Below are positions 12,434-21,800 of a stretch of 37,703 bases of DNA, one piece after another (within the stretch, counting starts at the first letter, position 1; every line of letters starts with the position of its first letter). The stretch is from Hyphochytrium catenoides. Lineage: Eukaryota > Sar > Hyphochytriomycetes > Hyphochytriales > Hyphochytriaceae. The position numbers and the translations under genes are program-made. The notes beneath the pieces were generated by a model. The model had not been told where the DNA came from. It searched no databases and worked only from the letters and a program-made list of their open reading frames with translations. The stretch covers positions 1 through 37,703 of the forward strand of contig FLMG01001141.1 in assembly GCA_900088475.1 (NCBI GenBank), read 5' to 3'.

Positions 12434-12727
12434 GTGACTGCCTCAGATGATGATATTTCAGAGTGGGAGGCACTCAACATTGCAGCAGTTTCTGATGCAT
12501 ATAAGAAAAGGGTCGCGGGGGGATTGTCGCGAGATTGCATCGTGAGGAAACGCACGGGGCACTCCCTATTCAGCCACATACATTGCATCCCTCTCGCTTT
12601 AGCTCTCGAACGGTATCTGCGGTCTGATGTGATCTCTTCTGTTTCCCCGCCTAGTAGTCTTGGCCCGAATATTGGTGCAGCAAAGGGATTACTCAGCTTT
12701 CTCCTTAGCACCTCGGAGGCGGCGTAA
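12434..12727 (+). other. Orphan open frame, possibly a remnant
   Basis: This 97-codon plus-strand frame begins with ATG and has normal composition (for example an internal H-x-H-C cluster), standing out from the surrounding purine-only DNA. The frame stays open upstream of the ATG to a stop near 12411, and the opposite strand is also open over the same interval, so coding is not established. I do not recognise a domain. The purine-rich low-complexity sequence resumes right after it, to ~13,080. Confidence 0.2.
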
Positions 12728-13080
12728 GAAAACACCTGCTAAAGCCATGATGCGACACTGCAGATTGTACAAAGATAGAACCTTGTTGAGGATAGATTGG
12801 AAAGCGCTAAAGGAGGAGCGGAAAGAGGGAAAGGGAAGAGAGGATAGCGCTATAATAGAGAGAGAGAGGTACAAGAAGGGCAAGAAGGAGAAAAGAGGGG
12901 AGTAGCAGCTTACGAGGGTGGAGAGTTCCAAGAACAGAAGAGACACCTACACAAACAGACAAGACAACCAAGAATATAGAGACTACACAGGAAGGACAGG
13001 CAAGGGACAAATAGAGAGAAAATCAAAAAGAGCAGCAGAAGGCGCACAGCGAGACAAAAGAGAGAGACACGACTGCAAAT

Positions 13081-13799
13081 GACGAGGTCATCAGCAGGAG
13101 AGATTTCATCTTGTCGCTTTGATACATACTGTCCACAAAGACTTGTCTCTCCGACAGCAATCTGACATCTGGTGCCTGTGTCCGAGGTGGAGAAGTATTC
13201 AGCAGATGGATATACTAGCCATCCGGCAGCTTTGATCCTGACCCATCGTATAGACAGCAGCAGCTTCTACAGCTACCCCTTATTGCTTCTTCCGCCCTCA
13301 CAACATCCCAGCTCGTAGAGTCTCGTCTGACTGCACCTTTCTTCCTGGGACTGCTGGCAATTATTGTTGGGGCGGCGCGGGCCTTTATCGATCGCTCTGC
13401 TACTGTCTTTGGGAGGTCCTTCTGCAGCTCCCTCACCTTTACCACATAAAGGCTGATCGTCATCCTCATTGTTACTCGTACGAACAACCCAGCACTCCCC
13501 CTTGGAAGGAGTCAGCCGTTACCAGTCCTTGCTGCAGACAAGTGAACGGAACTCAACACTTGCAGATTCATCACAGCTTCCTCCTACTTTGTTGGGAAAG
13601 GGGTATTATCATCAGGGTCCGCCAACTGCTGAAGAGGAATAGGCATGGATTGCTGCATAGGGAAGGGGTTCTGGATGGCAGCGAATCCTTGACGAACACA
13701 TCAAAGGCCGTGTACTGATAGGAAGTTGAGAAGCCACGAACCAACCACCCTCCAGGCTTTTGATTGGAACCTGGACAAAGGTGTCGAGGTTCGTCGCCG
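13081..13799. other. Spacer, no supportable gene; may include the 3' end of the retrotransposon relic
   Basis: Several short frames are open on both strands (for example minus 13215-13487 and a plus frame without ATG at 13216-13448). None shows a recognisable motif, and none can be joined to a neighbour with good splice sites. The retrotransposon relic starting at ~15,000 on the minus strand may continue into this stretch, since the last recognisable motif lies near 13,850. Confidence 0.4.
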
Positions 13800-15000
13800 G
13801 AGACTTGAGTGAGACCAGAGTCCCATAAGGATGAAAGAGAAGGTTTTGCCATGACGTTAGTGAGAGCCACCGCCACTATGACAGACAATACCATGATTCC
13901 CGAAAACATCCGATCCAATGGGGGGAGAGCAGGTCTGACAAAAAGCTGCTGGAGTGTACAGAAGAGGATACTCAAAAAGCGCCACAGATTACCCGGAACA
14001 CCAAAAGAGAAGAAACCTTCTTCAATTGCAACCAGGGGACAGGAGCAGCGCCCGAAGGAAAGCGCCCCCGTGCAGGGGAGAAGATGCCCACAAGCGAGCC
14101 TTTGAGCCCAATTCCAGGCCAGCAGAAGATAGGAGAACATTGGATGCCGTCGCTCAAAAATATCTGGACAGGTACTACCCTTGCAGATGTTGTTGAGCAA
14201 AAGGTCAGGCAAGCACTAACCCACCACCTTAACATTGTGCACGTTGTTGGAGTTTCAGGAGGCAACGAGAAGTTCGACGGCCAACGGAGGTGAGTAAGCC
14301 TCGGCGTCTGGCATAATACACAGAACCTTTGAGAGCAAATATAGTAGCAGAGGCACCAACAGAACCAAGACCAGCAGGGAACGCGAGGGAAGAAGCAGAA
14401 GTGATACCAAAGCCACCCAGGCGGATGAATAGGAGGGTAGCTTGTTTCCAGACCAGATCCGACACGGCTGGCAGACCCAATAGCCAAGGCAGAAACCACG
14501 TAAGCAGAGGTCAAACTTGAAAGAAGAGGGAGGCTAGCTGTGAAGGAGGAGAAAGAGGTAAAACCCAAGCCTTGCATGTACTTCATCTAGACGAGAGAGG
14601 ATGGAAGAAACAGAAGAAGAGACAAAAGGGGCGGAACCAGCGAGTACACCTAAGAGTCCACGCCATTCATAACGGCCACTAATCTCGAGACTACCGCAGG
14701 GGAATCTTTAAGACGCTCGAGGTCCATACTGGGCCAGCAAAGCTTGCATTTGCCAAGGTTGAGCTTTGAGCTTAGGCGGGACCGCGCTAGGATGGCAGGT
14801 CTTGGCGACATTTTCCGGCTTCCACTATGCCAAGAAGAGCACCGTCATCAAGGTGCCGCACGTCGTGGAGATCCAAGGAAGGTACAGATATGGGATGTCA
14901 GTCACAAGAGGATGAAGAGCTAACGCAAACAACGGCGGACCAAGAGGATCACCTTGCTAGCTCCGCAAGAACTAGCCACCAAGAGAGCAGCCCCGTCGAA
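13800..15000 (-). pseudogene. Decayed non-LTR retrotransposon reverse transcriptase
   Basis: On the minus strand, pieces of a LINE-type reverse transcriptase occur in the correct order but in shifting frames. At 14956 the motif QGDPLGPPLFALAL is followed by an LHPLV segment. At 14852-14841 comes the catalytic LDDG, where the usual Tyr is His. At ~14800-14720 a KLNLGKCKL-type segment ends in WPSMD. At ~14665 there is LLGVLAGS, then LGGFGITSAS near 14420 and a terminal G-N-H-G-I-V-C-H-x-G-G-G plus R-H zinc-like motif near 13895-13850. At least three frameshifts and several stops separate them, so the copy is dead. The 5' part, including any endonuclease, was not found upstream. Hydrophobic overlapping frames here are off-frame readings. 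Confidence 0.85.
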
Positions 15001-15957
15001 AATCTGGGATCTAGGATGTGGGAGGGTTGACTTAGTTTGAGTACTACGATGAAGCATGAAGATGGATTTTCTCTGCATCTTGTTAGATTTAGTTAGCCCT
15101 AGAAGAAGGAACTACAACTCAACATTATAAGAAGACAAGAAAAAGAGTAAAAAGCAAGAGCTACATACTCTTTTCTCATCCTTCTTTCAATCACTCTCGA
15201 AAAAGGTAGAAGCCATATTTCTGTTCATTCAGCGATAGTAATAAGAAAGGGACGGGACAAGAGAAGGCATCAGAATCGCTACTACTCTCGTCGGTCATTC
15301 AAGGAAACAAGAGCAAGGTCCAACTGCAGAAGAAAAGGAATGCGCTTCAGAGTCTTAACCACATTGTCTTCATGAATGCCAGGTATGGAGACTCTGATGT
15401 GTAGGCGTTACCCATTGTCATCCGAGGCGAGCGAGGACCAGTGTCCCTACGGAGAATTTTCAAGTGGAGAGCAATCACAGTGAAGCGTCACAAAAAAGCC
15501 GCCAAACCTTCAACGACACAAGAGCTAGCCAACCCCGCCTCCCAACCACAGCCCCAAACCAGCGGGACAGACCGCAGCTCCTCCACAACCTTCTTACAGC
15601 CAGACTAGTACCTCTTCACTTCGGAATATTAGATAAAGGTCCTTATGATGATTAAAGCTTGAGTTTCCTATTATAAGGGATAATACTGGCCGGAACGACT
15701 TCATCTCAGGTTTGATGGTCGTACTTTTGTCGCCACTGGGTGCCATGCATTGTTTAAGTAGAGACCATGCATTGTTTAAGTAGAGAGCGCCAGGAGAGTG
15801 TGGCTTGTTAGAAGAAGGAGGAGAGAAGGCCTAACCTATTGAAAGAGTGAGGACAGCTCCTTTCCTTTGCACTTCCAGGAGAAGCTAATATCGTAAAGTA
15901 CAAATATAATAGCAGCATCATATTAACTCGGCTTGGTAAATGACGTCTGGATTGTTA
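15001..15957. other. Spacer downstream of the 15958-17190 gene
   Basis: No gene is supportable. The region may hold further retrotransposon debris between 15,350 and 15,650, but no motif could be named. It contains an exact 22-bp tandem duplication (listed separately). Confidence 0.5.
15743..15786. repeat. Exact 22-bp tandem duplication
   Basis: Positions 15743-15764 and 15765-15786 are identical 22-nt units starting CCATGCATTGTTTAAG. The pair lies about 170 bp beyond the stop codon of the minus-strand gene, perhaps in its 3' UTR or terminator region. Confidence 0.95.
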
Positions 15958-17190
15958 TCACCACGGTATGAGCTCTATAAAAGAACAGGCTAAAAGGGCT
16001 GCCGTCTTCTTATCAGACACTGGCCCATCTTTCCCAAGCATCTGGCCAAGGTACTTTGCATCAATTCCGATGACTGCAGCACCCAACTCAGGTGCGTGCC
16101 AAAAGCGCAAACTGCCGCCGGCAAAAAGAAATGCTCTACGGTAGGCATCGGGGTCTTGAATCCTAAAGCCACGAATGTCATTCTTCAGATATCTCCATCG
16201 ACCAAGCGTCAAGCCCGTGAAGCTGATCGGGGCCAGGTGTTCAACTTTGCTAGGAGGAGAGCCATAAAGTGCAGCTTGACTCAGCAGTAAGTAGTGCCTA
16301 CCGCCATTTGTGTCTCTCTCAAGGCGATCCCATACAGCACTGGTGTCATTTCTTTGAGCTTGGTCGCAGAAATCGAGTACCATGTCTGAGACATGGAGAG
16401 AGACAACTGGACTTGAAGGTTCTCCACGTGTCGAGTCTTCTTCGGATACAGGACTATAGGCTCGAAATACATTAATAACTACCTGATAGTCTGAAGGGTA
16501 CTCAGGAGGTAGAGCTAAGGACATAAACCGCATTTGTTGCAAGCCATGACCTGTGACGAAAGGTTGAGGTAAACGCGATGCGTTGCAGTTGCCGTAAGAC
16601 AGGGACTGCCCCGTAGTTCCTCCTCTCATACCCTCCTCGTCTGTCAACTGCGTAAGGAACATGATAAATGGCAATTTCGATGCCTCGGTGTTGTTGACCT
16701 CAATGGCGGATACGATATCGGTAGAAGAAGAGGTGGTGGTGTGATTCTGAAACTTGATCGGGGTGTAGCAGAGCGACTCTACATACAGATGACTGCCATA
16801 TCTACTAGCAGTAGAAGGGGCCGGTGGTCTTGTTGTCGTCTGTAGGTCGTGTGATGATTGACTTGGATCAGGAGGAGCGGGCGAACTCCGGGGAGAAGAT
16901 TCATCCTTGAAGTAGAGATAGCCTCCTACAGCACCTACTAACAAGGGTATGGCCAAGAGTAAGATCCACAGCAGCCGTCTCCTTGTTGTCTCTTTGTCGC
17001 TCTTCTTTTTAAGGGGCGCCGTTTCACATCTTTCGCTAATAACAGCAGCAGAGTCTTCAGGAAGAGCGGTGGCTTGATGAAGCCTTGGCACAACATAAGA
17101 GCCTTCTGGCACTTCGTCCTCTCCTTCTACGACAACATACACTTGTTGACTCCGTTGCTTCGGCACTATCTCTACCACTACCGTTTCCAT
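15958..17190 (-). CDS. Orphan type II single-pass membrane protein (410 aa)
   Basis: I do not recognise a family. The protein has a ~72-residue acidic then basic N-terminal tail, with a KKK...TTRRR cluster just before one strong transmembrane helix at ~73-94. By the positive-inside rule the N-terminus is cytoplasmic. A Pro/Ser/Thr-rich stalk (~97-130) follows, then a ~280-residue outer domain with four N-glycosylation sequons (NHT near 149, NNT near 166, then NAS and NDT) and about four cysteines. The ATG is preceded by an in-frame TAG 30 nt upstream, which supports the start, and the frame is uninterrupted, so a single exon is the simplest model. A surface receptor, scale or wall protein is possible but not shown. 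Confidence 0.8.
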   Translation of the reverse strand: METVVVEIVPKQRSQQVYVVVEGEDEVPEGSYVVPRLHQATALPEDSAAVISERCETAPLKKKSDKETTRRRLLWILLLAIPLLVGAVGGYLYFKDESSPRSSPAPPDPSQSSHDLQTTTRPPAPSTASRYGSHLYVESLCYTPIKFQNHTTTSSSTDIVSAIEVNNTEASKLPFIMFLTQLTDEEGMRGGTTGQSLSYGNCNASRLPQPFVTGHGLQQMRFMSLALPPEYPSDYQVVINVFRAYSPVSEEDSTRGEPSSPVVSLHVSDMVLDFCDQAQRNDTSAVWDRLERDTNGGRHYLLLSQAALYGSPPSKVEHLAPISFTGLTLGRWRYLKNDIRGFRIQDPDAYRRAFLFAGGSLRFWHAPELGAAVIGIDAKYLGQMLGKDGPVSDKKTAALLACSFIELIPW

Positions 17191-18866
17191 CCTCCTCCTC
17201 GTCCTTTTGAAGAAGCTCTAATGGCTTAACGCTATGGCGCAAATACGTCAGGCTAGGTCAGCAGCCTGTGATTGACCGAGACCAATGATGGGAAAGAGTC
17301 CTAACCCTCATTCAATCGCTAGGATCAACCAGGTCACTTTTGATTGACTACTTCGAGCCTGGGAAATTTCCCAAACAGCATGCCTCTTCATCTGCTGACC
17401 TGCTGCAATCATCATCGTGCTCGCTTTCCTAGACCGAAAGATTTGACAACAACGAGTGTGAAAAAGAAAGTGGTTGCCGCTGAACTGAAGCTTCCACGGA
17501 GGAAGGACTGTGCTTCCAAGTTCTGCAAGCGCAATTAGCGAATCCACCAATTGGGAGCTAGGGCTGGGAGAAGCGTTGGAGAAGTAGAACCATTGCTCAT
17601 CAGTTCCAAATATTCTCCGTATGCCCCCAAGCCCACCCTACTTGATGAGCTAAAGACTCATGACCTCCACTGACTGACTGCAGAACTATTATTTGATCGT
17701 CCTACCACGACGTCCTTCCTCTCCCGCCAAAGATGCAGCGGTTTTTCCCTTCCCCTCTGTTCTGGCCTGTTATTTTGGGTTTGAGGAGGGCGGTAGTGAA
17801 GGCAGGAGAAGGACTCCGTGAAACAAAAACAAGCCCACCAATAATGACCTTCCTTACTATCATTGACTGTCACCACTGTGAAGTTCTTCCTACATTATTG
17901 TGAAGATACGCCGTCATCAGCTCGGCTGCAATTTGTGGTGGTTATTACTCTCTTCCTCCTCTCCTTCATAATGGTGGTGGTATGATTGGTTGCTGGTACT
18001 GCTAGCAACTACCTAACAAAGAACAGAGAAAGAATGTAAGGACTGCAGTTCCAAGAGAGAATAGAGAGACAGAGGGGAAGGAATACAGAGGGCGCAGGGT
18101 AGAAAGGAATGTGGCTACAAGTACTGTAGTAGGAGAGAAGTGCACATGATGAAGATGGAGTTGACGAGTGAGCTCGCAGTGTGAAGATGCTGTCCCCCCT
18201 CGGCGTCCAACTAGCCGTTTTATTCTACCTTTAAAGTAGCTATCTATGATAAGTTGCGTTACTATAGGATTTATACTAGACATTTGTTGTTATCTTCGGA
18301 ATAGTTACTCGAACCGTACCTCCATTGTGGCCTTGTGAGGGCTAAAGGAGGCAGCAACCTGGCTCTCTCTCCTCTCTCCTCTCTTCATCCTTCTCCAACA
18401 ACGCCTCTGCGCTGGTGGACGGCAATAATGAACAAGAGGAGCCTTCCTCAGTGCACTGCGCGCACAGAAGAGTTCAGGAGCCGCAGGACGGTCCTCATTT
18501 CGTGATTCTGACAGAGAGCTGGATGCAGAGAGCATCGGGTCGTTGTTCAACTGTATCGTTCACCTAAAAGCAGCACGAGAAGAAGCTTGCCTGTCGCCAA
18601 GCGCATCATTATCGGCCTATTCTTCTTTCTACTGATCTCTGTCGGTGTGATGAGGATATGTTGGAGACTGATTATGCTGAGACAGAACTCGTGACCAGCC
18701 TAATTGTTCCTCCAGCTCTCTGCTGATTCGTGCGAGCTCGCTTGGGCAGCTGGAAGTATCCAAAATTGTTGGTGTCGTTGCCGTTAATTTCCTACTATCG
18801 ATCGCCTTTCATCTAACAGGCGGTATTTGCTCCTGTCCTGCTACCAGGTGTTTGACGAACTAAGAC
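17191..18866. other. Intergenic region between divergent genes
   Basis: This is the shared upstream region of the minus-strand membrane protein gene and the plus-strand STAND gene. A minus-strand frame without a usable ATG (~17310-17640) has protein-like composition and could be an exon of an unrecognised gene, but the flanking splice sites are weak. Other frames (18002-18283 and 18305-18550, minus) are not supported. No TATA-like or other promoter motif could be assigned. Confidence 0.5.
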
Positions 18867-21800
18867 ATGGGGCATGAAGGAGAAAGTCCTGCTGCGCCTA
18901 CGTCTCCCCGTCCTTCGTCAGCGCTCGTAGACAGTGGTCCCGAAAATACTCCATCATGCTCCCCAAGAAGTGATCAACCACCTATGAAGGAGCAAGTCCC
19001 CTCAGAAGAGGTGTGTCCATTAGTATCCCCGATCCCCCTGAACCGGCAATCTTTGACCACGACGATGCGTTTTGATCCTTTTTCCCCTGCTTTCTTCTTC
19101 CTACTCTTACCAGCAGCATAAGGCAATCAGCACACAGCCTTCAACATCATGCAGTCGCTCTTCGGGACCGGAAGAACCTGAGCATGCAGTTAGTATCCCA
19201 ATTTTGCGGACTCCTCTGACAATGAAGGAGCTATATATATTTCGATTCCTTGAGTTACTCCGGCTGCACGTGGAGCCACTGCTCTCTCAAGAAGTCTTTT
19301 GCATGGCAAGTCTCATTGTGCAAGCGCAGCATCAGAAAACTTTATCACTTTCAGCAGACGGCTTGAAGGCAGTGCCACAGCCGAGCTGGCAAGCGGAAAT
19401 TCTCGTGCTGGAGAGGAGTGTCGTCTCGCGCAAGAAACCTCTTACTGAGCACAGTCAGTTAGACATCCTCACCATCATCAAGTGCCTTGCTACGTGGCTC
19501 CGAGTCCAAGGTCTTGCACCCTACGCTTGCCTCTACGACAATCATCGTGACGCGTTGCATCAGAATCTGACTCTGCTTCAGAACGTGAGAAATAGATTGG
19601 CTCACAATTGGGAGGGGGTCACAGAGGCAGAAGTTCTTTCTGCTCTATACGGACTGAAGAATATAGTAAACGTCATGGAGGAAACCGTGCAGGAGAAGCT
19701 TGCTCCGGAATCCATCGCAAGATTGAGCATAGTACAAGGCAGGATCTCAAGAACGATCACAGAGCTTATGGGGCTTTCATCGGCATTCATGAAGCGTGCC
19801 GAGAACAGACAGAGGTTAGATGATAAGCCCATTCACAGTCAAAGTTCCACCACTTTGAATAATGATGCCCATGCCCAGCCTTCGAGGGGGTTGCATGCCC
19901 ATTTGACTGACCTAAGTCTCCAGTCATTCGGCCTTCTTCTAGCGGTGAAACTTGTGTCCACTCTCGAGCAGTTTGTGGTCCGGAGAGTTTATCAAGCGCA
20001 GGAGCTAGGTCATCTTCCTCCGGACAGCGAGCTCGGCCCAGCAGTGACGTGCTTGCAGAGATTGTGTCAATACATTCGTAATGAGCGGACTCATCAACCC
20101 CTTAGACTTGCCTTTCAAAGTGTCCAACCCACAGAGCTGACTAAGCGCTCTCCAAGTCCGTTGGCCACCTCCTCTGTCCTCGATGACTTGTTATCTCTTC
20201 GAGCTGAACTTTTCCATGCTCAGGAGGAAGTCGAGGTTGGGAGCACGACCTTAAAGCCAGAAGATGCCAAAGTGAGCAGCCTACAACGTTGGTTGAAGGC
20301 CAGTGCCTGTATCATTGGACAGTTCGCCACAGCGAAGCATTCTATCATGTCTTCTCTGTTGCCAAGCATGGACGAAGATTTGAGCTGTGTCATCACAGCG
20401 GCGAAGACAAGAAAATTTCGCGGAGAGCAGCCTCTTAAGGAGAATTCAAAGGATTCGTACAGGCACATTACCTTAGGGACTAGCGCCATTAACAGCCATT
20501 CATTTTCTTCTGAGTCGTCGTCATGCTCATTCCAGACGTATCTTTACATCTCCTGCCATCCTCCTGTCGCCACAGAAGACAAGGATGCAGAGCAAGAGAG
20601 GAGCCGATTTACAGAACGGAAGCAACCCGATGGCGCTCTCTTAAGCGCATCACCAAGTCCCGCCAGGCATAAAGTATCGCCCGTCCTCCGTATCCCTTTG
20701 CCAGACCCTCCAATTTTAATAGGTAGAGACGTGACAGTGCAGGAAATAGAGGATATTCTGCTGCCGAACTACTCTAAAGAGCTGTATCCAAGAGGACAAA
20801 CTCAGGACGAGGAGGACTTAGCGCGCCATCCATGCTTCCTGCGGTCCGTTGTGCTCTATGGCATGCCGGCCATGGGAAAGACAACGTTAGCGACAGTGGT
20901 GACAAAGAAGATTGAGGCGAGTGGAAGGTTCAACTACCATCTTTGGTTGACGGGCTCCTCTGCGACGCTGCTGGAAGCTGGTCTTGTGGACTTTGCAAAA
21001 ACTTACGTCGCACCCTATCAGATATCGAGAGCGAGCAGCGTAGCGCAAAGTCTTAAGGTGCTCAGGAACTGGTTTGCCGCTCGGAGCGACTGGTTCATCG
21101 TAGCAGATGACGTAACTCCTGCAGCAGCAAGGATTTTGCGCTCCCTACTTACGCCTAATATGGATGGAGCCAAGGACGTGAGGAAGGGAGGAGGCACTAT
21201 CTTATTCACAACGTTACACAGCAGTCTACCCAGTAGCGGCCCAGATGCTTGTGTCTGGCCAACCACAGTGTGGATGGAGCTTCCAGCGCTCGCCCCTTCA
21301 TCTTCCATGCAATTGCTAGAGTGGGTGATGGTTTCCGATATGAACCCTCATATGAAGCAGAGCAAGTCTTCCAAGGCAAAGAGAAAGAAGAGAGTAGAGG
21401 ACATGTTCCAGGGAAAGAGCAAGGAGGACATTTCTCTAGTCCTAGAGGCAGTCATAGGTAACAATCCCCTAGGGGTCTGGCTCCTAGGACGGCTTCTGAG
21501 AAAGGGAGAGCCTTTAGAGGCCATCCTTGAGGTCGTTGATAGTGATCGTGCGTCTCTCACCTCTGCGCCTCTAGAGCTCTTAGCTCTTGTCCGTAATGGT
21601 TCGGATGAGGGCTCCACGACGAACAGCGGGAAGAATGGAGGAAATCGCAGTGCTCCTACTACTTCCTCAGCGCGTTCTGTCCTAATGCCTGGGAGGGTGC
21701 GAGGGATCGAGGGAACTGTAGCTATGATAATGCAGAGAATGGAGGAGCAAGCCATCCAGCATCAGAGACGGAGGAGCCCTGGGTCCTCGGATGACGTTGA

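Noticed and set aside
13571-14586. Two long overlapping minus-strand frames (204 and 213 codons) resembling multispan membrane proteins
   Set aside because: Reverse transcriptase motifs run through the same DNA in other frames and in the right order; the hydrophobic frames are shadows of a decayed element.
17310-17640. Protein-like minus-strand frame upstream of the type II membrane protein gene
   Set aside because: No in-frame ATG at its head, weak acceptor, and the neighbouring gene's ATG has an in-frame stop 30 nt upstream, so it cannot be joined simply.
20200-20217. A third Rx4H motif (R411 to H416) in the STAND protein
   Set aside because: The Asn next to Arg is missing and the flanking sequence does not form a convincing separate helical domain; Rx4H is short enough to occur by chance.
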